A stretch of 64,000 nt of DNA from Phocoena phocoena (GCF_963924675.1 NC_089238.1:38644879-38708878); one strand, 5' to 3'. Positions 12,190 to 24,639 are shown, numbered from the stretch's first letter. The notes: a model not told the origin generated them from the letters alone. Program-made: numbers and translations.

Positions 12190-12400
12190 AGCTCATCAGT
12201 TTATTCACTTATACATTCATATATTCATTCATGCAGTATTTATTGAGAATCTGCAAGTAATGTTTATTTTACTACAGCTTATAAACACAAAGAGGAATAC
12301 AAGACAGTCCCTGCTCTCCAAAAGGCAGCAGTATAAACTGGAGGAAGACAGAAACATGAACCTGCAACTTTACTGTAATATAGGGTGTGTTCTGAGATAG
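12190..12400 (-). repeat. L2 3'-end fragment (antisense)
   Basis: 'tattcattcatgcagtattt', 'attgagaatctgcaagtaat', 'caagacagtccctgctctcc' and 'ctggaggaagacagaaacat' follow the antisense L2 end. Confidence 0.7.
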
Positions 12401-12409
12401 ATACTCCCT

Positions 12410-13265
12410 AGGGATAATGATTGCCCTCAAGAGAGGAACTAAATTATTCTCGTTTGAATGATGGGGGTGTTATGGATCACGGAATATGGAGGACTTCCCA
12501 GATAAGGTACCGTATTGAATCAATCTTGGAGAATGAATAGATATTCTCAAATTTAAAAAGGAAGGAGAAAGGAAGTGTCAGAAGGAAGCATATCCAATAC
12601 CCTATAGCTGAGAAATAGCATGGAGTATTCTGGCACCTACAAATACATTTCTTTGTGGCTGACAACTAGGATGGAGGTATTGTAGGAGTGAGACGTCCTA
12701 CAGGGAGAGAGTTAGCCAGGGGCCAAATCCAAAAGGGACCCTGGCGCCTCCCAAGCCTGAGTGATTGGCTTTACAAAGACCAAGCCTCAGCCAGGAATCA
12801 GGAGCCGCTTTGGAAAGGGAAACACAGTTTGCACCCTGGGATCCGTGCCTGCTTTTCCAGCTGCGTGAGTTCCAGGGCTGATTCTGGTCTGTGTCCACAG
12901 GCTGATTTGGGCGTAGCCTTCTTTGTAACAGATTTTCCCAGCTCCTTATCACAGCTCCTGCTCTTGTTATGGCAACGCTGTGAATGTCTCAGTGGGGTGG
13001 GTCATGCCCCTAGATTAGTTATCTCTGCTCCATTTCTCAGTGTTGTTTCAGTTGGCTGGAGGGTGCTCTCATCATGGGGAGGAGAGGATGGGAATGCCAC
13101 TGAGTATCAGCTAACCTTCTTCCCCTCTCACCAAGACGTCACGAACAAACATTAACCTGCTTTAAGCTGAGATCTAAGACTTGTGTTTGATTCCTCGTGA
13201 TCCTGGATGCCCAGGACGAATCAACTGGCAGTCCATCAGAGCAGACTACAAGGTCACGATGTGTA
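12410..13265. other. Unique sequence with an unsupported 155-codon open frame
   Basis: A plus-strand frame at 12688-13155 is open for 155 codons but begins at GTG, shows no recognisable domain, and overlaps an 84-codon frame on the other strand. One hydrophobic patch (about residues 77-95) is all that stands out. I do not call it a gene. Confidence 0.4.
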
Positions 13266-13269
13266 ATGC

Positions 13270-13540
13270 CTGATTATGGGCTTTGAGCGTCATGCAGACC
13301 TGGGTTCATATCCTGCCTCTGCCACTTCCTAGCTCTGTGTTTTCGCAAAGTAATTAACTTATTTGGTCTTTAGTTTCCTCATTTGTAAAATGAGGACCAT
13401 AACACCTACCTTCTAAGCTTATTTTTTAGGTTCAACAGTGCAAGCCCTTAAAGCACCTTGACGGTATTCTGACATAGACAAGCACTTCGTACACAGCCAT
13501 CGTCATCATCATCATCATCACCACCACCATCTAAAATAAA
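13270..13540 (+). repeat. MIR SINE ending in an (ATC)n run
   Basis: Sense MIR nearly full length: 'cagacctgggttcatatcct', 'gccacttcctagctctgtg', 'agtttcctcatttgtaaaat', with a degraded 3' end leading into 'catcgtcatcatcatcat' at 13499-13531. Confidence 0.85.
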
Positions 13541-13589
13541 ACATATTAAACCAAGTAGACATTATACAAGTCAGACAGACACAATCACC

Positions 13590-13720
13590 TCATTCTAGGC
13601 TTGGCTCCAAAAAATCACATTGGGACTTTGGACAGGTTACTGGACCTCCCTTGGCCTCAGTTTCTCACCATATACAACAGGGGAGTAGATTTGATGATCT
13701 ATCTATGAACGTATTGAATT
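13590..13720 (+). repeat. MIR-related SINE fragment
   Basis: 'gggactttggacaggttact', 'cttggcctcagtttctcacc' and 'gtagatttgatgatctat' resemble the MIR family variant that ends in 'ggactagatgatctctaagg'. Confidence 0.55.
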
Positions 13721-14019
13721 CTGATAACCTGTGGTTTCTTGGATAAGATTGATGCCCACATATACAGTACTCTTTGTATGGATAACCACTCAGTGAGAGT
13801 TCTGCGTAAAAACATAGTAGCGATCAATGTTATTACATACCTAGAGGGTTTCAGATTAGATAACAAATGCTTTTTCTTAACTTTCTAAAGCTTTCCCTCT
13901 AGCAGCTTTTCTCTCGATCTGGCAGAGTGCGTATATGTAGGTTTTCAGCTCTCAGAGCACTTGTCGCACTCAAGGATCCCCATGACCTCTTTAAGGGAGG
14001 GAGAGTGCTTCGTTTTCTT

Positions 14020-14130
14020 TCTCTGTTTTCTCAGCCCCTGTCACATGGCATGGCCCATGGTGATTTATTTGCACATACTTATTAGTCGAATAAATAAAAG
14101 AATGAGTGAAGGAGTCAACGAATGAATGAA
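14020..14130 (+). repeat. L2 3'-end fragment
   Basis: 'tttctcagcccctgtcacat' ... 'gtcgaataaataaaagaatg' ... 'aatgaatgaaca' fits the sense terminal part of L2. Confidence 0.5.
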
Positions 14131-14479
14131 CACACACACCTCTGATGGCTCCTAATATTTACATGGACTCAAGGGATATGCAGGTAAAATTTTTCAGGGC
14201 ACCGTAGGACCTTAGAGACAAAAGGGATTTATAGTCTATTTCTCTTGTGATGCTGGGAATCTTTCTACAGTATTCTAACAATGCTTGTCTATGTCAAGGG
14301 ATGGAGAACCCAGTGCCTCCCAAGGCAGTGCTTTTCACTTTCAGGCAACTATGACTGTAAGAGAGTCCTTTCTTCTGTTACTGAGCCTGCATCTGTCTTC
14401 TCTGCTGCAATTTGAAGAGGTAACAGGCATACAGACCTCTCATCTATAGGCTATACAATTGGCCATACAGACAAAGCTA

Positions 14480-14481
<2 letters not shown>

Positions 14482-14529
<48 letters not shown>
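14482..14529 (+). repeat. (GT)n microsatellite, about 24 units
   Basis: Uninterrupted GT dinucleotide run. It can adopt left-handed DNA and is probably length-polymorphic. Confidence 0.99.
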
Positions 14530-14531
<2 letters not shown>

Positions 14532-15884
14532 GGGGAGATGTCATATGATGGGGTCAGCAAGGTCCAAGGAACCGTGTTTGACCTTGTGATGGCATTCAGA
14601 GCCAACCAGACCTAGGAAAGTAATTCATGCCAACGAAGTTTACAGGATACCAGTACATAAACTTGATCACAATTTATTCGTTTTAACTGTAGAACCTTCT
14701 TTTTACATCACCAAAGTACACTTGTGTGCTATTCCAGCCATGTGAGAAGTTAGCCTGAACTTCAGAAGGTAGCTTAGTCTGGTGATTCTGAGACCTTGAG
14801 AGGTGGATGAGATAACATCTGTCACATCAGAGGCTATCTCTTAGGGGATGGAATAAGGAGGGTCCTCCAGGTCAGATTCACTTTCACGAAAGAGATCCAC
14901 TACATAAGCTGCCCTTAGCTTCCCTTTTCTGCTGTTGGTGTAGACCATATTCTGTCTATTACAGGATATGAGAGTTTTGTATATTCTGTGCAATATGGAA
15001 TAAACCAGATCAGCGTTTTCTGCCCCTTTTCATTGTCAGTGATTGAGTTAGGCATCCGTTTCCAGTGCTTGGATCACCCTGTAGCTAGTATTAAGGTTCT
15101 GGATATGCCAACACAGTTGTGTCATTCTCAGATACACCCTGGTCATCTTGATAAACTCATACCTTCCCACATTCCCTTAGCCTCCCATTTCCTGGCTTTT
15201 CTTGGGTTGGGCATGTTTACACATGCATGGTATCATTCATTATTTGAGGATTTTATCAGGATGACGGTCAGAGAGAGGGGCAGGAATGATAGGCTGGTTT
15301 CCTCAATACTCCTTCTGGTCCCCTTCTCCCCGTTGACTTCATCTAGTGCAGAGAGATTTTCTAGCCTCCACTGGAGCTAGATATGGCCATGTAACACCGT
15401 TCTGCCCAGTAAGCTGCAAGTGGAAATCCTTCACGCTTCCTCCTTCCTCTCCCCTGAACTGCGTAGACTGATAAGGTCCTGTACCCATTAGTAAATCAAG
15501 CCTATAGGATTTGGATCCATGTTGTGACTTGGAGTGTTCCAGGCTCGTTCCTTCTGCCTTTGGGATCCTCTTGGACTCTTAGCTACACCTTAGCCTCTTG
15601 ACGGTCTGAGCTCCTGTCTTACCAGCTGCTAAAGTTGTCATGCTGTGTGGCCTGACCCCAAACTCTTGAGAGGGTAACATGGCGGGTGTTTCTCTTGCAT
15701 GATTACCAGTGGAAGAGACAGATATATAAACTCACAGGATAGGAAATGTGATGGCCTACCAACTTGGCCAGAGCAAATGGAAGGACTCAATAGATAATTT
15801 CATTCCAACAAGTCTAGGCATACCAAAGAGGAGAGTGCCTTTTAATCCTGAAGGCATGAAACTTTTAAGGTATTTAAATGGCAG
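14530..15884. other. Unique sequence, nothing recognised
   Basis: No repeat family seen. A 130-codon plus frame (14988-15380) has no recognisable motif and no known homologue that I can name. Confidence 0.4.
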
Positions 15885-16145
15885 AGTGGTTTAGAGCAGT
15901 CTTTGGAGTCAGGTCAATTTAAGCTTGAATATTGGCTCCAGCACCTCCTAGTTGTATTACTCTGGGCTGATTACTTAACCTCTCTCAGCCTTAGTTTCCT
16001 CATATGTTAAATGGGAATCATAGAAGAACCTAATTCATAAGGTTGAAAGGGACTCCATAAAACGATACATGTAAAGCACTTGACAAAGCATCTGGTATCT
16101 AGTAAAGTGGTTAGTAAATTACAGCTATTATTATGATAACTGAGT
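15885..16145 (+). repeat. MIR SINE, near full length
   Basis: Sense MIR end to end: 'tggtttagagcagtctttgg', 'gattacttaacctctctcag', 'ttagtttcctcatatgttaa', 'atacatgtaaagcacttgac', ending in a 'attattatgataa' tail. Confidence 0.9.
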
Positions 16146-16149
16146 TATT

Positions 16150-17105
16150 AATGATTGTCAAGCTATATTGATTATTAAGATATTGATGTTTATTAAGCTT
16201 TAATTTTTTATTTAGTAGAGAAAGGTGAAATTTTATATCTAAAATTGGCAAATAATGGTATCAGTGCCCAATAAGGTCAGACCGGGAAGGTTGATTTATT
16301 CATCAGTGGGTCACTGTTACAAAGTCACGGTGGGTAACTTCATCATTGTTGTAAGCTTGTTAGACAAGAATGTCAGGGGCTGATTTCTTCTCCACCTCAG
16401 GTGCAGAACCCTTAGCTGTGTCCCTTAGGCTAGAGGGACAGCACATGGTTTGGGTAAAGGAGGAAAGGGTAATGTTCTAGAAATGCAGTTGTCAGGCCCT
16501 TCATTCTCAGAGCTGCCCAGGGTCCATGACCACCTAGGTTCCTGGCTGCCCCCTCCAAGCTGCCATGGGGCTCTTCCTTTCCTGTTCTCAGTCATAGACA
16601 GGATTGAGGATGGCCAGAGCCAGAGGATCCTTAAAGATCATCTAATCACACTTCCCCTCGTTCCAGATGAGTGAATTGACACCCAGAGAGGAGACATGAT
16701 AAATAGAGGTTATACATTCAATTGCTAAATTATTAGTTTTTACTTTTTACTTCCTGATTCTTTTTTCTACTGCACACTAAATGCTTACCTACTGATGTGA
16801 CCAAGCTCTGCTATCGAATGAGAAAATAGCTCTCCCAATTGGGAGGTGATTAATTTTAAGCCCAACATCCTGATAAAAGAACCAGAACAGTATAGCGAAT
16901 TGGGTGTTGACACCAAAACTAACTCACACATATGTTATAACAAGAGATCCTGGAGCTCTCCATATGGCATCTCAGTACCAAAGGGGTCAAGAGTTGCCTT
17001 TGCATGAGGAGAAAATCTATGGCAACAGTAAATGTGATCTGTCTCCACTCTAAGAAGGCCAGAGATGTCAGCCAGACATTCTCACAGCATTCATTGTTAT
17101 GAAGA
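16150..17105. other. Unique sequence, AT-rich in part
   Basis: No gene. A worn MIR-like patch may lie at about 16640-16720. The frames at 16450-16674 and 16919-17116 show nothing recognisable. Confidence 0.4.
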
Positions 17106-17109
17106 AGAT

Positions 17110-17245
17110 GTATCACAGTAAGAACACGGATTTTAGGGTCAGAATGACAAGGGTTTGAATATCTTTTTCTGATTGTGTGAGCTGGATATGTTATCTGAAC
17201 TTCTTGTGCCTTAATTTTCTCATTTGATAAGTGAGTGTGTAGCTG
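17110..17245 (+). repeat. MIR SINE, 5' part
   Basis: 'agaacacggattttagggtc', 'gacaagggtttgaatatct', 'gccttaattttctcatttga' follow the sense MIR 5' half. Confidence 0.7.
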
Positions 17246-17784
17246 CAGCTGCTTTCCAAGATAACTTGTTGCTCATAGAATCGGATTCTAGTTTTTGCTT
17301 TTTTGGTTTTACTTTAGTTAGTGATCCTTTTTTTTTTTTTGACCAGCCATGCCTAGTGTGATTTCAAAGGGCAGCCGTGTTCATAAAAAGGGAGGGAATC
17401 TGGCCCCAACTTCCTACCCGCGCGGCCACAACCTCCTGGGTGGATCCTGGCTCATTCTGGGTGGGAAGAGGTGTGTCTGAGGCCTGGTTTCTATCCCCTT
17501 TGTTCCTGAAGAAAATCCAGCTCTCATTTTTTGCATCTCTTGGGCAGGTGTAGAGAAAACTCAGAGGGTGGGGAAAAACCCAAGTGTTTTAATCACTGGT
17601 TTCTGAGGCACTGCATCCACACCTACATTTTTCAGTACCAGTGTTTCTTTCAAATTGCCCATTGCGTGTTGTTTTCTTCTGTCTCTAGTTCACCTTGAGA
17701 TCTTCCTATTCCTTCTCAACAACATGGCATGTGATTTTGTAATTATTTGTGGAACATGAAAGGGTCACAGAGTTCAGTACCCAA

Positions 17785-17905
17785 AACCTAACATTTTACA
17801 GAGGAAGCAGCCAAGTTATGGAGGCCTGGCTTATCCGAAAACTCACTGTTCAGTTCGTAGCAGAGGCAGGGCTTGATCTCTGGGAAGCCTGTTCCCTCCA
17901 CGCCC
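17785..17905 (-). repeat. MIR SINE fragment (antisense)
   Basis: 'attttacagaggaagcagcc' and 'agcagaggcagggcttgatc' fit antisense MIR (attttacagatgaggaaact ... gcagagccgggattcgaacc). Confidence 0.45.
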
Positions 17906-18104
17906 AGATGAAGAGATACCTGTTTGGTACATCACTGCTAGAGTAAATCAGGCTTCCTGGGAAGCCACTTGGTGTGACAGAAAAAGGACAGCCTATGGAT
18001 TTGTGACTGGGCCATGATTTGGGTTGCAGCTTTGGCGAAATTAAGTTATTTCCGCATTGTCTCTATCTGGGCATTATTTAGGGTTAGAGTGAGAGCCAGT
18101 AACG

Positions 18105-18300
18105 TTTCATGGGTCATGATCCTAACATTTATCCAGTGGGGGAGCCCATGAAGGGTTTTAAGGGGAATTGGTCTGTTCTTTCGGCTATGGTGGGAAATGC
18201 ACTAGAGCAGACGAGGAGAGAAGGTGTACAGAGAGATGCTGAACTAATCCACGTGAGAGATAATGGTTTGGACCATAGCAGGCACCCTGGGCGTGGATAA
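18105..18300 (-). repeat. L2-like fragment (antisense)
   Basis: 'gagcccatgaagggttttaa', 'gagatgctgaactaatccac' and 'gtgagagataatggtttgga' resemble the inner part of antisense L2 3' sequence (gccattggagggttttgagc ... gcgagagatgatggtggctt). Confidence 0.45.
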
Positions 18301-18754
18301 CAGTCGAGAGGCCTGAGTGGGAACACAGGGAGAAGGATAGTATGGGTTGATGAGTTCCTTCAGGGCTGATCTAACTGAAAAGACTCCCTTTTGTGCCTTC
18401 AATTCAAATCTTGGCATAATCTTTGATCTTCCTTCTAATGTATACCAATTCCCATCTATTCCATTGCTAAGCATATCAGTTCTACCTCCACGAAGTTAAT
18501 AATTTCTTATTGGGTGTCTGTTGTATCAGGTACTCTGTAAGAAGATGAAGTCAAACAAGATTGCATGATGGATTAGTTTTGAAGGGTGAGGCAGTGTTTG
18601 GTTAAAAATGATCCTTCAGATTCTGGCTTATAAATCAGGATGTTTGGCGGAGAGAATATTGGATGGGAAAACTGGGCCTGGTGACTGAACCTTGAGTTTG
18701 CTTTTAGTCGTATTCAGACGTTCAAGGGGAGGTTTCAAGTAGGCACTGAGTAGA

Positions 18755-18925
18755 GCCCGCATGACCTCAAATAGGTTCCTTAATATTTCTGAAACTCAGT
18801 TTCTCCATCTATAAAATACGTAAACTAATCACACCTCTTGAGACTGCCATTGGACTTAAATGCTCTCACTATAAAAACATGTATATAGTGACTAGAATCC
18901 TGTAAGTTCTCAATCATTGGTAGCT
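18755..18925 (+). repeat. MIR SINE
   Basis: 'gaaactcagtttctccatct' then 'ataaaatacgtaaactaatc' and a 3' end 'gtatatagtgactagaatcc ... tcaatcattggtagctac' fit sense MIR. Confidence 0.7.
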
Positions 18926-18927
18926 AC

Positions 18928-19312
18928 TGTATTAGTTTGCTAGAGCTGCCATAACATCATGCCATAGACAGGGTTTAAAAAACAGAAATTTATTTTCTCA
19001 TGGTCCTGGGGGCTAGGAATCTGAGATTGAGGTGTCGGAAAGTTTAGTTTCTTCTGAGGCCTCTCTTCTTGGCTTGCAGACGACTGCCTTCTCCCTGTCT
19101 TCACATGGTCCTTTCTCTGTGTGCACGTGCCCACGGTGTCCCTTTTTTGTTTCCAAATATCCAGTTCTTCTGAGGACACTAGTCAGATAGCATTAGGGCA
19201 CACTCTAAAGGCCTCATTTTAACGTGTCAGTCACATTCTGAGGTACTGGGGCTTAGGTCTTCAACATATTGATTTTGGGGGGGTGGGGAGGGAACACAAT
19301 TCAGCCCATAAC
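18928..19312 (-). mobile_element. MaLR LTR, MLT1-like (antisense)
   Basis: Starts 'gtattagtttgctagagctg', then 'aaacagaaatttattttctc', 'gggggctaggaatctgagat', a central 'tcttcacatggtcctttctc', and ends 'ttcaacatattgattttggg' and 'gaacacaattcagcccataa'. This is the reverse-complement order of an MLT1-class solitary LTR (endogenous retrovirus-like MaLR). No internal retroviral coding sequence is attached, and the copy is diverged. Confidence 0.85.
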
Positions 19313-19800
19313 AGCTACGTTTCATTATTTTACATTTTATTAAGTCACAGGAATATGAATTTGTGCTCATTTTAGTTTGTCTCCTAAACCTTTAGTCACA
19401 TCACAGTATTCGTGCCTCTCTAACCAGAGAAGTTTGGGAAACACAATACTATGTGGTCAGGGTGAGATGACGTTGAATTCAGAGTTAAAAGGTATCACCA
19501 GGGAGAAGTCAGCCCCAGGCCTCCTGTCATTTCTTCATGTTCCTCCATTTCTCCCTTCTTTGCATTAAGCAATAAGGCTAAATAATCTTGTCATCAGTAG
19601 AACCTGCTGTGCCCACCATCAGTTTTATCTTCTTCTAGTTACCGAGATCCTTTTTGCCATTTGGAACACTCTTCTCCCCTATTCTTAGTCTACGTGATTT
19701 CTGTAGGTCTGACATCACTGCAGTCTCCTGGAGTTGAGACATGATCCAGTCATGGCCTCAAATGTAGTACATCTCCCTGGATTCAATATTCCACGCAGGG
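19313..19800. other. Unique sequence between two LTR relics
   Basis: No retroviral gag or pol remnant and no gene recognised, so the two neighbouring LTRs are probably separate insertions rather than one provirus; they also point in opposite directions. Confidence 0.4.
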
Positions 19801-19804
19801 TTTC

Positions 19805-20097
19805 TCCCTATAAGTCAAGATGTTGCTAAAACAGAGAAGAGAGACTCTGCCCTCTACAGATTCTGGGCACTTAAACCACAGGCCATCTTGGCTACTATAT
19901 AGAGTTCAGCTGGAAGTAGAGCTGACAAAGAGGATATCAGAACCAAGAGCTGAGTAGGAAACAACATAATCTGAAGCCCTATATGAAGCCATATGAAACC
20001 CCTTGACTTCCTGGGTATGGGAGTAAATAAATCCCCTTTTTTAGTTGAAAATACTTTGAGTTGTGTGGCAGTCATTTGCAGCAGAAAGATACCTGAC
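19805..20097 (+). mobile_element. LTR-like retroelement relic (sense), family uncertain
   Basis: The order 'gggtatgggagtaaataaat', 'ccccttttttagttgaaaat', 'actttgagttgtgtggcagt', 'catttgcagcagaaagatac' and 'ctgact' resembles the R/U5 end of an old mammalian solitary LTR, with 'aataaat' a likely polyadenylation signal at about 20024-20031. The left boundary is uncertain. Confidence 0.55.
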
Positions 20098-21250
20098 TCT
20101 AGAGATTGGACTGTAATCTAACTGTGTTTGACCCAAAGGTTCAAGCTTTCTCAAGCGAACTACAGGTGAAGAGCTAGTGCTTCTGCCTCTAGATGTGTAT
20201 TCTCTTAAATTAGTCACTTCAGAAACAAACGCTGGTGTAAAGTTCTGGTTACAGCCCATGGTGGGCAACGTGTTTGACACAGACTCACAGATGTTTATGT
20301 GTCCATGAGATCTCCTTCTGGATCACCCTTCCTGGGCACCTGGGTCACTACCACAGTGCACAGGCTCGTCAGAGACACCGCTGCCCTCTGGGTCTCACCA
20401 GAGCCTGGGAGCTCCTTGGCTCCGAGACCTTGGCTTTGGAAAATTGTACCATTGAGAATCTCTGTTGCCCAAAGAAGAGCCCCTTGGAGCTCTGGAAACC
20501 TGCTTTGGGTCCTTAGGTGAGACTGGAAAGGGTCAGCCTTGGCTTCCTCATTTTGCTGTTGCCAGCCTCTGGTCAATAACTACCCTGGCAGTTAAGTCTA
20601 GTCTTACGTTGTCTCTCCCAGGGGGTCAACTTAGGATGATTCAGGAAGCACTGTTAGAGGAGAGGGGAAATAAGTCAGGGAAGGGAAGCAATGCAATAGT
20701 GTTACTCCCCAGTTTGCTGCTGAGAGAAATCAGGATTCATTCTCCCTGGAGAACTTTCAGGTACAATGTCAAATAGGCTTTTGTGTTATGTTCCTAAGAG
20801 CAAGAAAGGGGGGATATTTTCCACCAACTCCTGTCAGCTGTTGGTTTAGGGTTTCTCCCTTGGGTGGTTAATTCTCCGGTACCTCTGGCTTGGTAAGCAG
20901 GCTCTGGTTGCTGGAGAAAATCTTTGGGCAAAGAGTTGCAGCTGCTTGTAGTTGGAAGCCATCAACGTGGAGATGGTGAGTGTTGAGGGGATATATGCAG
21001 GGTATAGAGAGTATTAGAGTCCGGTGGTGACAGTTGCCTTAGGCCTTGGTAGACTTGTGGGATTATTATGGGCATAGAGAGGGAGCGGGGAATCTAAGAT
21101 ATAATAAAAGAAAAAGAGTGAAGAATAAAAGAATAAGCAAAAAGACGTAGGAACACAAAAGTACCTAATGGGGCTGCTTATAAAGTTGGCTGGTCATAGT
21201 AGCTGGGAATCATCATGTAAAAGTGGCCCAAACCACACTGTAAAGGGTAC
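20098..21250. other. Unique sequence with open frames in several phases
   Basis: Frames at 20274-20516, 20299-20520 and 20465-20776 (plus) and 20295-20576 (minus) are open at once. That reflects low stop density, not coding. No domain recognised. Confidence 0.4.
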
Positions 21251-21277
21251 AGCTCAAAAAAAAAAAAAAGCTCAAAA
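21251..21277 (+). repeat. Poly(A) run bracketed by a 9-bp direct repeat
   Basis: 'agctcaaaa' occurs at 21251-21259 and again at 21269-21277 with only A residues between. It may be a retroposon insertion truncated down to its poly(A) tail, or a slippage duplication. Confidence 0.6.
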
Positions 21278-21839
21278 CATAGTCTGATTTATACCCAAGG
21301 CATAACCACCTTAAAAGAGGTATCATTCTCCACACTGATTTGGAGAAGGTTTTCCTTTGCAAATAGTCAAAGTAAAATCTCCCCAAAATTTGTCCATAAG
21401 TTTGGTGTAAAATATATTATGTTTCAATGTAATCTTATGGTGGCAATTGTAGACTCTGAAGACGGTGATCCTGACCAAATTCACTTCTGTATACATAGAA
21501 CCTAACTCAGTATCTGGTATGCAGACAGTGCTTGAGGAATGTTTGTGAGATAAAGGAAATTTGCATAGATGATTCGTAGGACCCACAGCTGTATCAAAGC
21601 TGTCATTCATGCTGAGAAACTCCTTTAGACCATCAGTATTGTGTCTCTGTCCACTCACCTGGAGAGGGCTGAGATTGATTCTGTGCAGGGCTTATCATTC
21701 TCAACTACAAATCTCTTACACCATGAACAGTCACACTCAGAGTAGCTTATGGTAGATGCAGATTTTCCGTAGACATGTGATGTCCTAAATGCGGAAAAAT
21801 TTTAAGGTTGTGATACTGAACAAAACAACAGCAACAACA

Positions 21840-22085
21840 CCTAAGACTTGGAAACAGGTTTCCAAACATTTTATCTCTTGTAATACTCCTTGTCTTGAAG
21901 TTTACTTTGGTATTAACACAGCCAATCCAGCATTTTTATGATCAGTGCTTCTTTCACATATCTTCTTTTCATCTTTTTATTTTCAACCTATCCGGGTTTA
22001 CCAGGCCACACAATTCATAGTTGGTGGGGCTCATATTTGAACCCAGGTGTGTTGGATCCTGAAACACAGGCTCTTTATTTCCACA
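21840..22085 (-). repeat. Possible MIR SINE (antisense), interrupted
   Basis: 'attttatctcttgtaatact' at the left and 'gctcatatttgaacccaggt' with 'acaggctcttt' at the right are in antisense MIR order, with unrelated AT-rich DNA between. Weak call. Confidence 0.35.
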
Positions 22086-24424
22086 CCCTTTGTTTTCCGT
22101 AACTATCACATGGACTTGTGGGATCACATCAGGTCATGTAGAAGAACGTACCTTCCAGGTATGAACTCATCCCCTTCCTGTGCTGTTAATTCCTTTCTTC
22201 CCAGATCTTCAGGGTTTAGTACAAGAAGAAGGCCAAACACTGAAGTTGTGTATGTCACTCTTGATAATGAATCAGACCTTCAGATGATGACTTTTGGTCC
22301 ATTATTACTTTCTTTAATAATGTCTGATTTATACATTTCTCACAGGTCCTGTAGGTTAATTTACCGGGGAGGGGGGAAGTGAGTAAAAACCTATTAGTTT
22401 TTTTTTTTTTTCTGCCTCAGAAATTATAGACTTGGATGTTTCTGTGAAGCAACATTAATAATGCATTTATCATTTCAAGCCCTTAACCTCTTAAGTTCTT
22501 CAAACAGAATTAAAAGAATCCTGAACTACCAAATAATTGCATTATGCGGCTGAATGGAGAGAGCGAACACCTCTAAAATGACACTAATCTATTTATTCTC
22601 CTCTTCACAGCCTCACCACTCAGAGTGGGGTGGATGCTGTCACTACACTCTGTTTCTGCCTCACAGCTTCTTTGGAACTTCTCACCAATTAGGTAATGAG
22701 GCTTCTTCCCCTAGTGATCTCTAGACTACCAGCCAATTTCCCCTCTGTACGCAGAAGGCTGTACAAATGAAGTGCAGGCATGGTTAATTGTACAGCTTCC
22801 CTTTGTAAACACATCACTCTGGTTTGCTCTGTTTTTTCCCTCTTTTCTGGTAGTTGTTTGGAGGCATGAGGACATAGTCATAGGGCTTATGCTTCAATGT
22901 ACATCATTTTGTCAATGACTTCATGGTCCAGCCAAGGCTAGACTACGTTAAATGGCTAAAGACTGTCACCTTGGGGTCCTGTCCCACCCACCTTTTAGAC
23001 CAATGCCAATCAATGCTGAGACTATCCTGTGAAACTGATTGCCACCTTCGAAGGGAATCTGGAAGTAGTCTTGCTACCCTCGAGTGTGTATCTGGGGCAG
23101 GGTAGGAGGGCATCTCAGCACTCACCACATCTACTCTTTCACAAACAACTGGATTTTTTTTCCTTGGTCTTGGTGACAGCTTCTAATACCAGTCTCCTCT
23201 CTCCCCGAATGCAGGTTTGCTGTGTTGGTGCTCCAACTGCTAGGCAGTTACCAAGCCCTGCCATCCCCTCCATCCATCTCACATCCTGGCTAATTGTAGG
23301 CACTCTATTTCATTCATTAGAAAATGGAGTAAGTGATGAATAGATACCTGCATGAATAGAGGCCGCCCTATCCAGATTTCCTACCCAGTGATGGCTGTTA
23401 TACTACTATAACTTATGACTACTAGCACAGCTCTTCCTGGGAGACCCCTCTCAGGGAACAGGGACCTTCCCCACCACCAATATTTCATTTTATTCTGCTG
23501 ATCACCTTCTAAGGAGTCTGCCTTACCATTGACTCACTTCTGCCCACCTGCCCTCTCCCCTCCCCCAGCTGCCTGCCTGTTTGGTGTCTGAGCCACCAGC
23601 TCTCATGATAAATTCTGATGACTCCATTCGTGATGCCCAACCCTTTGGGTGGACATTGCTGCTATGTTTGATTAGCAGAGTGAAAGTCTCAGCAACAGCT
23701 AAAGTATATTTTTCATCCACAAACGATCTAAAGAATATTGATAAAATATGTACTTTTGTATTTCCCATAAATTAACTTTTCAGTCCACACAGATCCACCT
23801 AGACATCCATTCCAAACTCCTTTGCATTCTCTGATTTCCCTCCCTCTCCTACTCTCCCGTCGTTACTCTGGGTCTTGTTCTATGTCTGTATCCCAGGGCC
23901 CTGACTCACTCTTGAAGGGCCCTTGAAGGGTTAAGTCTTTACAGAAACTTCCAACTAGGGTAGCTATGAGTACACTCATCTTTCTCTTTTTAATGGGGTT
24001 GGCCTCTTTGCTTTTATCCTAACAAAGTCTCTGTCACTTGATTTTTCCTCCCCAAAGACTGTCTCCACACAAAGCTTGGAAGAGGAAGGATAAGGACGTG
24101 GGAGAGGGGTCTAGATCATCCTAGTTTGCCTCCTTGAATTCCTCACCAGGTACTTTAAGAAATTTGCTTTGAAAAGTATTCAAGATTCATAATGCTTTCT
24201 GTACATTTTTTTCTCACCTTTTCTAGGTTGCCAAAAGTGGTTATTTGGACAGTTGGGAAGGACACAGGGATATTCTTAAGATTTTTATGAAATGGATACG
24301 AAAGGCCAACTAAAGTTAGATAGTTCATCTCTAGTCCCGTCAGAACTGTGTAATTTAAGAACATGAGGATTTCTCCCTTATCTGGATTTCTTTTTCTTTT
24401 TCTTTCTGCCTCTGGCAAACACAC
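22086..24424. other. Unique sequence, nothing recognised
   Basis: More than 2 kb with no repeat I can name. Frames up to 111 codons occur on both strands without motifs. The 22520-22760 part is a candidate for conservation testing only. Confidence 0.4.
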
Positions 24425-24426
24425 TT

Positions 24427-24445
24427 ACACACACACACACACACG
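24427..24445 (+). repeat. (AC)n microsatellite
   Basis: Short AC run of about 9 units. Confidence 0.95.
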
Positions 24446-24639
24446 GACCTCTCCTCTGTTTCAGTCTCTGGAAGAGTGTTTTATGACCACAGAGTTGAGG
24501 TTTGTTCCACCCTTGCTAATCCTGATTCTTAAATAACGGAATGAGAAGTTCAAAAATACATGTCGTTCAGTCCCCAAGATCTTACAATCTGAAAATGAAC
24601 TTTATTTTAGTTAAGTTTCACCCTGTCCTGGTGCCATGT

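Noticed and set aside
12688..13155. 155-codon plus-strand frame with a hydrophobic stretch
   Set aside because: Begins at GTG, no family resemblance, and an 84-codon frame on the other strand covers the same bases; consistent with chance.
18928..20097. A single provirus with two LTRs
   Set aside because: The two LTR-like elements are of different sequence and opposite orientation, and no gag or pol remnant lies between.
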